Positions 1-8,367 of a stretch of 64,000 nt of DNA are shown here, piece by piece. The stretch comes from Rhizobium redzepovicii (lineage in GTDB: Bacteria > Pseudomonadota > Alphaproteobacteria > Rhizobiales > Rhizobiaceae): NCBI RefSeq assembly GCF_019793435.1, contig NZ_JAILYH010000010.1, positions 186,001-250,000 on the forward strand, read 5' to 3'. The notes below the pieces were generated by a model that worked only from the letters and a program-made list of their open reading frames with translations, did not search any database and was not told where the DNA came from. Made by a program: the position numbers and the translations under genes. Numbering within the stretch: position 1 is the stretch's first letter; each line of letters opens with the position of its first letter.

Positions 1-697
1 CCGCAACGGCTGCCGTATCGGCCCGCAGGATGCGCGGTCCAAGCGGAATGGCGGTGACGAAATCGAGGCTTCGAAGCCGCGCCCGCTCTTCCTCGGAAAA
101 GCCGCCTTCCGGCCCGACGAGCAGCGCGAGGTGCCTTTCCCGGATCGCCGACAGCACCGGCAGCGGGTTTTGCCCGGCATCGCCCTCGTCGCAATAGATG
201 ATGCGCCGCTCTTTCGGCCAGCGGTCGAGCAGGTCGAGAAGCCGCACCGGCTCGGCGACATCGGGAATGCCGAGAACGCCGCATTGCTCCGCCGCCTCGA
301 CGACATTGGCACGCAGCTTGTCGAGATTGGTGATCTTACCCTGTACGTGCTGGGTCATGACCGGTTGCAGCAGGCCGGCGCCCATTTCCACGGCCTTCTG
401 CACGAGATAATCCATGCGGCCGACCTTGAGCGGCGCAAAGAGATAATGCAGGTCGCAGGGTGCCGGCTGCGGCCGCGTCTCTTCGATCGCCGTCAGCAGG
501 ATGCGTTTGCGGGTGGGGAAGGTGAGGGTGGCCTTCCACTCGCCGTCGCGGCCGTTGAAGAGCAGGACTTCCCCACCTTCTTCCATCCTCAGCACATTGG
601 CGAGATAGTTGAACTGGTCGGCAGTCGCCTCGAGGGCGGCGCCGCCGGAAAGCGGCGCGTCGACGAAAAGCCGTTGCATGCGGAAATTGGCGCGCAT
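1..697 (-). CDS. rsmE: 16S rRNA (uracil-1498-N3)-methyltransferase RsmE, 3' end cut by window edge
   Basis: RsmE methylates N3 of U1498 in 16S rRNA using S-adenosylmethionine. Translating the minus strand from the ATG at 697 gives an open frame to the window edge. It begins [16 protein letters not shown] and carries an N-terminal PUA-like part ([22 protein letters not shown]), then the SPOUT methyltransferase part. The SPOUT part includes [13 protein letters not shown] and [13 protein letters not shown], the SAM-binding knot motifs of this family. Only the extreme C-terminus is missing. A second in-frame ATG (MQRLFV) lies at 679. The gene starts 16 bp after the stop of the phosphate transporter on the same strand, so the two could be co-transcribed. 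Confidence 0.93.
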   Translation of the reverse strand, partial: MRANFRMQRLFVDAPLSGGAALEATADQFNYLANVLRMEEGGEVLLFNGRDGEWKATLTFPTRKRILLTAIEETRPQPAPCDLHYLFAPLKVGRMDYLVQKAVEMGAGLLQPVMTQHVQGKITNLDKLRANVVEAAEQCGVLGIPDVAEPVRLLDLLDRWPKERRIIYCDEGDAGQNPLPVLSAIRERHLALLVGPEGGFSEEERARLRSLDFVTAIPLGPRILRADTAAVA

Positions 698-713
698 TTA
701 GGACCCGTGAGTT

Positions 714-2213
714 TCAGACGAAAAGCGCGAACATAACCCAATAAATCACTGCCGCAAGCGCTGCCGAAACCGGCACGGTGACGATCCAGGCGGCAATGAT
801 CGTCATGAAATGCGAGCGGCGCACGAGATAGCGCCGCCGCGTCTCGTGGATGTTCGGATCCTCCGGCTCGTCGATATCGAAGCTCTCGGCCCTGCGCCTG
901 ATATAGGCGATGCGACGCTTCGAATGGCGGGTGTACCATTCGCGGAAGAAGCCGACGCCGAAGACGGAGCCGACGGCGATATGCGTGGTGCTGACCGGCA
1001 GACCGAGCCAGGAGGCGACAATGACGGTGAAGGCGGTCGATAGCGCGACGCAATAGGCCCGCATCGGATTGAGCTTGGTGATCTCCTCGCCGACCAAGCG
1101 AATGAGGCGCGGCCCGAACAGCAGCAGGCCGACGGAGATGCCGAAGGCGCCGATCAGCATCACCCAGAGCGGCGGATGGCCAACGCCGTCACCGCCGCCG
1201 ATGCCGACCGAGTGGACGATCGCCGAAAGCGGCCCGACCGCATTCGAAACGTCATTTGCGCCATGTGCGAAGGACAGCAGCGCCGCCGAGCCGATGAGTG
1301 GCAGCCGGAACAGCAGCCGCAGCGAGCTGTTGCGGTTTTCGAGATTGCGCGCCTGGGCGAGCACAAGCGGCCGGGCAATAAGCCAGCTCACCAGCCCGAT
1401 GCCGATGCCGATAAGGATGATGGTGAAAGACGGAAATTTGCCGGTGGGCGACAGCTGCAGCACCATATAGGCCATGAAGCCGCCGGCCATCACCCCGACC
1501 AACACCGGCACCCAGCGCCGAGCCGCCGCGATCTTGTCGTCGCGATAGATGATCAGCGTCTTGACGAAATAAAGCAGTCCGGCCGCGATCAGTCCGCCGA
1601 TCAGCGGAGAGGTGATCCAGCTCGAGGTGATTTCCAGCATCACCCGCCAGTTCACCGGTTCCGTCCCGACGGCTGCGATGCCGGCGCCGATCACCGCGCC
1701 GACGATCGCATGGGTGGTGGAAACCGGCGCATTCATCCAGGTTGCGAGATTGATCCAGAGGGCGGCCGCCATCAGCGCTGCCATCATGATCCAGCCGAGC
1801 AGCGCCTGCGGCACCTCGACGGTATCGACGATATTCGAGGAAATCGTCTTGACGACCTCGCCGCCGGCGACCGTGGCGCCGAGAACTTCGAAAATAGCGG
1901 CGATGACCAGCGCCTGACCCATCGTCATGGCGCGCGCCCCGACGGCCGCACCGACATTGTTGGTCACGTCATTGGCGCCGATGTTCATCGCCATGTAGCC
2001 GGCAAGCGCCGCCGCCGCCACGACGAGCACCGCTCCCGGTTGGTCGAGCACATAGACACCGGCAAACAGCATGGCGAGGCCGACAAAGATCAACCCGAGG
2101 CCAGGCGCCACCAGCCGCCGCAAAACATGCTTCGCCGCCTCCTCGGCATGGGTTATTTTGTCGAGATCCTTGTCGAGCGTGCGTTTCGTGAGGACTGTGG
2201 GACGTGGCGGCAT
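714..2213 (-). CDS. pit: PiT-family inorganic phosphate transporter
   Basis: This 499-residue inner-membrane protein belongs to the PiT family of low-affinity, proton-coupled (metal-)phosphate symporters. It has the two family repeats: NIGANDVTNN near residue 80 and FAHGANDVSNAVGP near residue 315, each followed by hydrophobic helices. A roughly 45-residue charged N-terminal extension precedes the first helix, and a basic cytoplasmic loop (RHSKRRIAYIRRRAES) lies before the last helices. The ATG at 2213 is the longest start. The gene lies directly upstream of rsmE. No Pho box was identified by eye. The family assignment is firm; substrate details are inferred from the family. Confidence 0.92.
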   Translation of the reverse strand: MPPRPTVLTKRTLDKDLDKITHAEEAAKHVLRRLVAPGLGLIFVGLAMLFAGVYVLDQPGAVLVVAAAALAGYMAMNIGANDVTNNVGAAVGARAMTMGQALVIAAIFEVLGATVAGGEVVKTISSNIVDTVEVPQALLGWIMMAALMAAALWINLATWMNAPVSTTHAIVGAVIGAGIAAVGTEPVNWRVMLEITSSWITSPLIGGLIAAGLLYFVKTLIIYRDDKIAAARRWVPVLVGVMAGGFMAYMVLQLSPTGKFPSFTIILIGIGIGLVSWLIARPLVLAQARNLENRNSSLRLLFRLPLIGSAALLSFAHGANDVSNAVGPLSAIVHSVGIGGGDGVGHPPLWVMLIGAFGISVGLLLFGPRLIRLVGEEITKLNPMRAYCVALSTAFTVIVASWLGLPVSTTHIAVGSVFGVGFFREWYTRHSKRRIAYIRRRAESFDIDEPEDPNIHETRRRYLVRRSHFMTIIAAWIVTVPVSAALAAVIYWVMFALFV

Positions 2214-2277
2214 TCTTTATTCCGGGGGATGAAATCTGCTTCTACGCCACTTTCCTAGCAGCGCAAGATGGCAGGAT

Positions 2278-2820
2278 TCATTCCGCCGGGATTTGCTTTC
2301 CCGCAGATCCCTGCTTTGCCGCTTTGGCCGAAAGCCGCTCAGTTATCTTTCGCTTGAAGGCCAGGAAAAGGCCGCGCAGTTCCGGCTCGCGCACGCGCCC
2401 CGCCGCCTCGTCGAACGAGACCCATTCGATGCGGCGTTCACCCTTTTCCTTGAAGTTCTTCGCCATGTCGGTGACTTCGAGCGCATAGACCTGCACCTTG
2501 CAGGCCACCTGTACGCCGTCCCGCAGGACTTTCGAATAGCTGTAAGCGCCGAGCGTCTCCGTCTCGACCGCGCCGCGGACGCCGGCTTCCTCAAAGGCCT
2601 CCTGTGCGGCGACCTCATGAGCGCATTTACCCGTCATCGGCCAGCCCTTGGGAATGACCCAGCGGCCGGTGTCGCGGCTCGTCATTAGCATCACCTCGAC
2701 ATCGTCACTCTTCTTTTTCACCCGATAGCAGATCGCACCGTATTGCTGTCGCGGCGGACGCCGGAACATCAGTTGCACATCGGATGCCAATCGGGCGAGA
2801 AGAGTCAATTGTCGGGTCAC
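2278..2820 (-). CDS. Nudix hydrolase, DIPP-like
   Basis: This is a 180-residue Nudix hydrolase. The core is preceded by RWVIPKGWPMTGK, a form common in alphaproteobacterial proteins related to diphosphoinositol-polyphosphate/diadenosine-polyphosphate hydrolases. The Nudix box ends in QEAFEEAGV. Against the consensus GX5EX7REUXEEXGU, the first Glu is Lys and the Arg is Gln, while the catalytic EE pair is kept. The longest start is a GTG at 2820; an ATG at 2769 (MFRRPPRQQ) would give about 163 residues, nearer the usual length, and neither has a clear ribosome binding site. The gene is divergent from the LysR gene at 3072. The true substrate cannot be read from sequence. Confidence 0.85.
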   Translation of the reverse strand: MTRQLTLLARLASDVQLMFRRPPRQQYGAICYRVKKKSDDVEVMLMTSRDTGRWVIPKGWPMTGKCAHEVAAQEAFEEAGVRGAVETETLGAYSYSKVLRDGVQVACKVQVYALEVTDMAKNFKEKGERRIEWVSFDEAAGRVREPELRGLFLAFKRKITERLSAKAAKQGSAGKQIPAE

Positions 2821-3071
2821 CTTCGCAGTGGTTGTTAGGAATCACTCATATACGTGTATCACGAAAAGCTTACACAATCCAAAGCCGCGGACGTTCCGAA
2901 ACGGGATTTGATCGCCGTTCAATAAGGGAAATCGAGCTGGGGCAGGCTCAGAAATCCGTCACGTCGTGTCTCGAATGCGTCGCATTGCACAGGTGTTCAA
3001 TATGGCGCGGTCTTGCCTTTCCTTCAATGGCAAGATCAAGTGATCCACTGTCATTTCTGATCGTGGTAATC

Positions 3072-3977
3072 ATGCGTCTTCCACCGCTCAATGCCGTCCG
3101 CGCCTTCGAGGCCGTCTGCCGCCACGGCAGCATTCTGAAGGCCGCCGAAGAGCTGAAGGTGGTGCGCGGCGCGGTGCGCCAGCAGATTGCCACGCTGGAG
3201 GGTCACTTCGGCCGCAAGCTCTTTGTTCGTGACGGCCGCCGGCTGGTCCCGACCGGAGAGGCGAGCGCTTTCGCCGCAGCATCGAGCGCGGCTTTCGACA
3301 TTCTGCAACGCGCTGCTTACGAGCTCTCGGGCATCGTGCCGGGCCGCATCCGGCTCGGCGTGCCCTCCGCCTTCGCCGTCTGGTGGCTGATGCCGCGTGT
3401 TGCCGACATGCAGGCGAACCTCGGCGATACGGCGGTCGATATCGTGCCGATGACCGTCGTCGAACCATTGCAAATGCACCCGGAACTGGACGCGGTGATC
3501 ATGGGCGGCGAATACCGGCCGGCTGCCGGCGTGACCGCGGTGCGCTTCATGGAAGACGAGTTCGGTCCGGTCGCAACGCCGGCGCTTGCAGCGACGCTCT
3601 CGGAGAGCCCGGCGGCGATGGGCCGGCTGACGATGCTTGCGAGCCGCAGCGTTCCAAAACTCTGGGACGAATGGTTTGCCGAAAGCGGCACGCCGCCGGT
3701 CGTCTTTTCCCGCGCCCAAGAATTCGAGGATTTGCTGCTGGCGCTCGGTGCCGCCCGCTCCGGGCTCGGCATCGCCCTTGCGCCGCGCGCCTCGATCGAG
3801 GACGATCTTCAGCGCGGGCAGCTGGTCGCGCCCTATGGTTTCATCGCCCGGCCGTCCGGCTACAGCCTCTGCTGCCGCACGCCGGATGCAAAACGTCCGG
3901 CTTTCGCCGCTTTGTCCGGCTGGCTGCGCCAATCCGGGCGCGGAAAGGGCAGTTTTTCTGCTCCAACATCAGAATAA
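3072..3977 (+). CDS. LysR-family transcriptional regulator (GcvA-like)
   Basis: This is a 301-residue LysR-type regulator. The N-terminal winged helix-turn-helix starts MRLPPLNAVRAFEAV and continues with AAEELKVVRGAVRQQI and LEGHFGRKLFVR. The C-terminal substrate-binding domain starts near residue 90 (GRIRLGVPSAFA). I chose the ATG at 3072 because family members begin exactly there; a longer frame back to 2784 would add an unrelated leader. The next gene, a SAH-hydrolase-like enzyme, begins only 62 bp downstream on the same strand, so the regulator may be co-transcribed with it. The effector is unknown. Confidence 0.88.
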   Translation: MRLPPLNAVRAFEAVCRHGSILKAAEELKVVRGAVRQQIATLEGHFGRKLFVRDGRRLVPTGEASAFAAASSAAFDILQRAAYELSGIVPGRIRLGVPSAFAVWWLMPRVADMQANLGDTAVDIVPMTVVEPLQMHPELDAVIMGGEYRPAAGVTAVRFMEDEFGPVATPALAATLSESPAAMGRLTMLASRSVPKLWDEWFAESGTPPVVFSRAQEFEDLLLALGAARSGLGIALAPRASIEDDLQRGQLVAPYGFIARPSGYSLCCRTPDAKRPAFAALSGWLRQSGRGKGSFSAPTSE

Positions 3978-4039
3978 ACTCCATATTCGCCGCCCTGTGG
4001 CATCGCTAGAAATAGCGGGATATCGGCAACAGGGATGAG

Positions 4040-5200
4040 ATGATGGAAAAGACCGCGACGCGCATCGACTGGATCGGCGGCAGCTGCCGGCTGCTGAAGG
4101 CGACGGCAGCCGAATTCGAGCGGACGCGGCCCTTCGAGGGACTGTCGATCGGCACGGGCATTCATCTGGAGCCGAAGACGGTTGCGCTGCTGATGACGCT
4201 TCGCGCCGGCGGGGCGCGCCTCGTCTGCACCGGCAATCTCAACAGCACCCAGCCTTCGACGGTCGAGTTTCTGCGTTCGCAGGGTTTTACGGTCTTCGCC
4301 ACGCAGACGATCGATCCGGCCGCCCATCATGCCAGCCTCGAAGCGGTGATAGCCGAAAGGCCGGATCTGCTGCTCGACAATGGCGGCGATCTCTTCGCCA
4401 TCGCGGCGGAAAAACCCCATGCCAATCTCCGTGGCGGCACTGAGGAAACTACCTCGGGCCGCACCCGCTTGCTGCCGCTGCGCGAACGCCTCAATATGCC
4501 GATCCTCGTCATCAACGACAGCCCGATCAAGCAGTTCGCCGAAAACAGGCATGCCGTCGGACAAAGCCTGTTCGAAAGCTATTTGCGCTTCACCAACCGC
4601 TCGACCAACGGCAAACGCGTGACGGTGTTCGGCTACGGCGCCTGCGGCAAGGGCACGGCCGCCTGTTTCCGCAACGCTTTTTCCACCGTCAGCGTCGTCG
4701 AAATCGACGCCGTGACGACACTCGAGGCCCATCTCGATGGTTTCGCCACGCCGCTGCGCGAGGCGGCAATCCGCTCGGCCGATATAATCGTCACCGTCAC
4801 CGGGTTTGCCGGCATCGTCACGGCAGCCGACCTGCCGCTCGTCAAGGATGGCGCGATCCTGATGAATGGCGGCCATTTCCCGCATGAGATCGATGTCGAG
4901 GCCTTCCGCCGCCATCCCGATGTCATCGGCATCGATCGCTACGAGGCCGATCATATCGAGACCTTCCATCTGCGGGACGGCCGCTCCTTCCACGTGCTGG
5001 GCGGCGGCCACATGGCCAATCTCGCCGGCCCGCGGCCGCTCGGCAACACGGTCGAATCGATGGATCTCGGCTTCACCCTGCAGGCCCGCTGCCTGGAACG
5101 CATCGCCAGGGGCGAGGCCGGTCCCGAAGCCTGCGTCGTGCCGGTGCCCAGGGATATCGACGCGATGGTGGCCAATGCTTATCTTGATCTCACGTGCTGA
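4040..5200 (+). CDS. Divergent adenosylhomocysteinase-like NAD-binding protein
   Basis: This 386-residue protein is related to S-adenosyl-L-homocysteine hydrolase but is clearly shorter than the canonical 430-470 residues. Shared features are IHLEPKTVALL with the active-site His, STQ near residue 70, GGTEETTSG around residue 133, the NAD-binding GYGACGKG near residue 198 followed by VEID, and NGGHFPHEID. Differences from the canonical enzyme, compared from memory, are LDNGGD instead of LDDGGD, NDSPIKQFAEN instead of NDSVTKSKFDN, and loss of the C-terminal GHP histidine region (PRPLGNTVESMD here). A second Met at 4043 is an alternative start. It may act on a different thioether nucleoside or bind NAD for another reaction. 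The fold is firm; the function is not. Confidence 0.8.
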   Translation: MMEKTATRIDWIGGSCRLLKATAAEFERTRPFEGLSIGTGIHLEPKTVALLMTLRAGGARLVCTGNLNSTQPSTVEFLRSQGFTVFATQTIDPAAHHASLEAVIAERPDLLLDNGGDLFAIAAEKPHANLRGGTEETTSGRTRLLPLRERLNMPILVINDSPIKQFAENRHAVGQSLFESYLRFTNRSTNGKRVTVFGYGACGKGTAACFRNAFSTVSVVEIDAVTTLEAHLDGFATPLREAAIRSADIIVTVTGFAGIVTAADLPLVKDGAILMNGGHFPHEIDVEAFRRHPDVIGIDRYEADHIETFHLRDGRSFHVLGGGHMANLAGPRPLGNTVESMDLGFTLQARCLERIARGEAGPEACVVPVPRDIDAMVANAYLDLTC

Positions 5201-5204
5201 GGAA

Positions 5205-5308
5205 GATGCCTAAAAATGTGAGTGTTTTCGGACGACACCAGGCGCAACTCTCTCATTTAGCGAAGGAATAGATCTAAGGCCGACCGGAGCCTCAAATCAT
5301 CCTGTTCC
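5205..5308. repeat. Degenerate composite palindromic intergenic repeat (units A + B)
   Basis: Directly after the stop of the SAH-hydrolase-like gene lies a diverged copy of the unit found at 17635, 45681 and 59962 (here GATGCCTAAAAATGTGAG, then TTTTCGGACGACA). It is followed by a second unit (AGATCTAAGGCCGACC ... ATCATCCTGTTC) that matches 17699-17745. The same two units occur in the same order and at similar spacing at 17635-17745, so this is a composite element. Confidence 0.7.
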
Positions 5309-5310
5309 AG

Positions 5311-6324
5311 TCATTCGGCACCGTGAGATCCGTCGATGTCGACGACGACCTTCCCGTCCGCCTGCCGGTTTTCGATCAGCCGATGTGCCTCGTCGGTATC
5401 GTCAAGTGTGAAGCGGTGCGGGTCGAGCCTCGGCATCACCTTGCCGGCTTCGACCAGTCTCGTCATTTCCCGCATAATCTCGCCGTGATGTGGGCGTCCT
5501 TCGCTGGTTAGAAGCGGGAGCAGCGTGAAAACCCCGGAATAGGTCGCCGCCTTAAAGGAGAGCGGCGCCAGCGCGTGATTTCCCCAGCCAAGGCAGCTCA
5601 CCACATGGCCGAACCGGCTGACGGCCTGGAACGCCGTATCGAGCCCCTGGCCGCCGACCGTGTCGTAGACCAGATCGAAACCTTTGCCACCGGTATGTCT
5701 AGCGACATAGCTTTCTACTGTTTCCGCGGCACGATCGATCGGCGTTGCACCTAGGCCGGCGAGATAGTCCGCTTTCGAAGCGCCGTCGACGACATAGACC
5801 TCGGCTCCAGCAGCCTTGGCGATCTGGGCGACGATATGGCCGACACCGCCGCCGCCAAGCACGAGGACCTTGCGGTCGGCGCTGACCCCGGCGCGGTCGA
5901 CCAGCCCTTCCCAGGCGGTAATGGAGATCAGCGGCAGGGCGGCTGCCTCGCGCATCGAAAGGTTCTGCGGCTTTGGCGCCAACAGCGCGGCGTCGACCGC
6001 TGCGAATTCGGCAAGCGATCCCTGAACGCCGCCGACCCCGCCGGTCATGCCATAAACGGCGTCGCCGCGACGGAAACCGCCGACGCCAGGTCCGATCTCT
6101 TCGACGATGCCGGCCATATCGATGCCAAGCACGGCCGGAAGCGGGTGGCGCGCATGGGCCGCATTGCCGGCTCTGATCTTGAGATCGAGCGGATTGACCC
6201 CGCTCGCCAAGATACGCACCAGGACTTGGCCTTCACCAGGCACAGGCTTCGGAACATCGGCGATCCGTAATGGCGAATTCGGCGATTCCGCCAGCATCAC
6301 TTTCATCGTTGATTGTCTCGACAT
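5311..6324 (-). CDS. MDR-superfamily NAD(P)H-dependent oxidoreductase (quinone-reductase-like)
   Basis: This 337-residue medium-chain dehydrogenase/reductase has an N-terminal GroES-like domain (GEGQVLVRILASGVNPLD) and a Rossmann cofactor domain with GGGGVGHIVAQIAKAAGA near residue 155. It ends KVVVDI. The catalytic-zinc ligands of classical alcohol dehydrogenases are absent, which points to a quinone oxidoreductase or enoyl-reductase type that uses NAD(P)H. The start is MSRQSTMKVML at 6324 or MKVML at 6306. The gene is divergent from the LysR gene at 6459, an arrangement usual for a LysR regulator and its target. The substrate is unknown. Confidence 0.85.
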   Translation of the reverse strand: MSRQSTMKVMLAESPNSPLRIADVPKPVPGEGQVLVRILASGVNPLDLKIRAGNAAHARHPLPAVLGIDMAGIVEEIGPGVGGFRRGDAVYGMTGGVGGVQGSLAEFAAVDAALLAPKPQNLSMREAAALPLISITAWEGLVDRAGVSADRKVLVLGGGGVGHIVAQIAKAAGAEVYVVDGASKADYLAGLGATPIDRAAETVESYVARHTGGKGFDLVYDTVGGQGLDTAFQAVSRFGHVVSCLGWGNHALAPLSFKAATYSGVFTLLPLLTSEGRPHHGEIMREMTRLVEAGKVMPRLDPHRFTLDDTDEAHRLIENRQADGKVVVDIDGSHGAE

Positions 6325-6458
6325 GCAATTCTCCTTCGTTCGCGCGGCCTCTACGGTCGCAACGGGCTTTCCTGGAAGAAAGATCGCTCATTGAAACGCG
6401 AATGAAAATAAAAGAAAAAGACTGGAGCCCATGCATTTTTGTTTGATGGATACGCGCG

Positions 6459-7310
6459 ATGGAATGGAGCGACCTGAAGATTTTTCTGGCGATCGCGCGG
6501 TTCGGAACGCTCGGAGCCGCAGCCCGCAGCCTCGGTTTGACCCAACCGACGATGGGCCGGCGGTTGCGTGCCCTGGAAGCGTCTGTTGGGCAGACGTTAT
6601 TTCAGCGCACGACTGAGGGCTTCGTGCTGACCGAGGAAGGCGCGGCCGTGCTCGCCGGTGCCGAACGCATCGAGGAGGAGACGCTTGCTATGGAGCGCAT
6701 CCTTGCCGGTGGCAGCCGCCAGCTCGGTGGTTTTCTCAGGCTGTCCTCGTCCGACTGGTTCGGTGCGCATGTGCTTTCGCCGGTGCTGGCGGAATTCTCG
6801 CAACTCCATCCCAAGGTGGTGGTCGAACTATTGACCGACAGCCGGCTGCTTAGCCTGCCACGACGCGAAGCCGACCTCGTTTTTCGTATTCAGCCCTTTA
6901 CGGAAGCGGAGATCATATCCCGCAAGCTTATCCATATTAAATACGGCCTTTACATCCGTCGCGGCGCGCCGCACCCGAGGGCATTTGAAGGGGTGGGCGC
7001 CCGCCTCGTCACCATGGACCAAGCTTTCGGCGACATGCCGGATGCCGGCTGGCTGCAACGGCTCTTGCCGCGGGCCGAAATTGTCATGCGCAGCAACAGC
7101 CGCGATGTTCAGGCGGCGCTCTGTGCCAATGGAGCGGGGCTCGCCGTCCTGCCGCGGCCTCTCGGCGATTCGCTTGCTGCCATCGAACTGGTCGATCTCG
7201 GTGAGGCGCCGCCCGGCCGGGACACCTGGATCGGCTATCACCGCGACATGAAGCGCCTGGCGCGACTGCGCGCCCTGCTGGATCTCGTCATCGAGAGGCT
7301 GGCGCGCTGA
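6459..7310 (+). CDS. LysR-family transcriptional regulator, divergent from MDR enzyme
   Basis: This is a 283-residue LysR-type regulator. Its N-terminal winged HTH (EWSDLKIFLAIARFGTLG, LGLTQPTMGRRLRALE, LFQRT) is followed by an effector domain from about residue 88 (GGFLRLSSSDWFG). The ATG at 6459 lies 134 bp from the divergent oxidoreductase start, so a shared promoter region and control of that gene are likely. The A/T-rich stretch at 6397-6445 in the intergenic region is the probable binding area, but no operator is evident by eye. The inducer is unknown. Confidence 0.87.
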   Translation: MEWSDLKIFLAIARFGTLGAAARSLGLTQPTMGRRLRALEASVGQTLFQRTTEGFVLTEEGAAVLAGAERIEEETLAMERILAGGSRQLGGFLRLSSSDWFGAHVLSPVLAEFSQLHPKVVVELLTDSRLLSLPRREADLVFRIQPFTEAEIISRKLIHIKYGLYIRRGAPHPRAFEGVGARLVTMDQAFGDMPDAGWLQRLLPRAEIVMRSNSRDVQAALCANGAGLAVLPRPLGDSLAAIELVDLGEAPPGRDTWIGYHRDMKRLARLRALLDLVIERLAR

Positions 7311-7323
7311 GCGAGCACCGCCG

Positions 7324-8220
7324 TCAGCGTTCCCAATAGGGGACAGGTCCGTAAAGCTCGGCGAGATAGTCGATGAACAGCCGCACCTTGGCCGGCAGGA
7401 ATTGCCGGCTGGGATAGACGGCCGACAGCGCCACATTGTGCGAGCCCTCATAGGCGGGCAGCACTTGCACCAGCTTCCCGGCTTTGAGCTCTTCGCCGAT
7501 ATCCCAGGTGGAGCGCAGCGCGATCCCGAGGCCTGAGATGACTGCCTCGCGGATCACCTCACTGGAATTGGTGACCAGCATTCCCTCCGGCCGCAGGCTG
7601 AGCATTCCGTCCGGCCCGTTCAGCCGCCAAGTGTCGCCATTGTGCGCCGGCAGGCAGCGATGATGTTTCAAATCGTCGATATCTCTAGGCTTGCCGTGTG
7701 CCGCGAGATAATCCGGCGAGGCGCAGAGCAGCCGGCGCACCGGTGCCAGCCGCCGGGCGACGAGGCTCGAATCGGTGAGTTCGGCAATGCGGATCGCCAG
7801 ATCGAAGCCGCCGCCGACGATGTCGCTGAATTCATCGGTCAGCACCAGGTTGATCGCCAGCTCCGGATGCGTTTCCATGAACGCCTTCAGATGCGGCGCG
7901 ATGTGCATGCGCCCGAAGGAGGTCGGCGCTGAGATTTTCAGCGTCCCGTGCATCTGCGCCGAGCGGCCGGAAATGTAGAATTCCGCCTCTTCCAACCCGG
8001 CGAGGATACCGAGGACGCGGTCGTAGAAGCCCTGGCCGGCTTCCGTCAGCGAGATCTGCCGCGTCGTGCGCTGCAACAGCCGGGTGCCGAGCCGGTCCTC
8101 CAGCCGCTTGATCCGCTTGGAGACGACGGCCGGGGAAAAGCCGAGCGCCCGCCCGGCAAGCGACATGCTGCCCGTCGAAACGACCTTGGCAAAGATTTCG
8201 AGATCGCCCAGATTGGTCAT
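7324..8220 (-). CDS. LysR-family transcriptional regulator, divergent from glcDEF
   Basis: This is a LysR-type regulator of about 298 residues. It has an HTH (LGDLEIFAKVVSTGSMS, LGFSPAVVSKRIKRLEDRLG, LLQRTTRQISLTE) and an effector domain from about residue 90 (GTLKISAPTSFGRMH). I use the ATG at 8220 (MTNLGDLEIF), where the domain begins. A 10-residue longer form from 8250 would abut a repeated sequence that looks like an operator. The gene is transcribed away from glcD across a short region, which makes it the likely regulator of the glycolate oxidase operon; this is inferred from position. It tail-faces the LysR gene ending at 7310. Confidence 0.86.
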   Translation of the reverse strand: MTNLGDLEIFAKVVSTGSMSLAGRALGFSPAVVSKRIKRLEDRLGTRLLQRTTRQISLTEAGQGFYDRVLGILAGLEEAEFYISGRSAQMHGTLKISAPTSFGRMHIAPHLKAFMETHPELAINLVLTDEFSDIVGGGFDLAIRIAELTDSSLVARRLAPVRRLLCASPDYLAAHGKPRDIDDLKHHRCLPAHNGDTWRLNGPDGMLSLRPEGMLVTNSSEVIREAVISGLGIALRSTWDIGEELKAGKLVQVLPAYEGSHNVALSAVYPSRQFLPAKVRLFIDYLAELYGPVPYWER

Positions 8221-8250
8221 ACGGTTTTCGATTTTTTCCCCTTTTGGCAT

Positions 8251-8292
8251 AAGTGCTTAGCATTTGCGCCGCTTTCGGGAAAGTGCTAAGCC
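8251..8292. promoter_or_regulatory. Candidate LysR operator between the regulator and glcD
   Basis: AAGTGCTTAGCA at 8251-8262 and AAGTGCTAAGC at 8281-8291 are near-identical direct repeats exactly 30 bp apart. Their cores GCTTAGCA (8255-8262) and TGCTAAGC (8284-8291) are also perfect reverse complements. Dyad sites at helical spacing between a LysR gene and its divergent target fit a LysR binding region. No binding data are implied. Confidence 0.5.
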
Positions 8293-8367
8293 GATTTATC
8301 GGCGGCAGAAGGTTCGCCGCCGGTTCCTGTCGTCATTTTCCCGATGAAAGGGGCTAGGGAGCACGCC

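Noticed and set aside
3978-4039. SAH or SAM riboswitch ahead of the SAH-hydrolase-like gene
   Set aside because: The 62-bp gap is too short and no conserved riboswitch core is visible.
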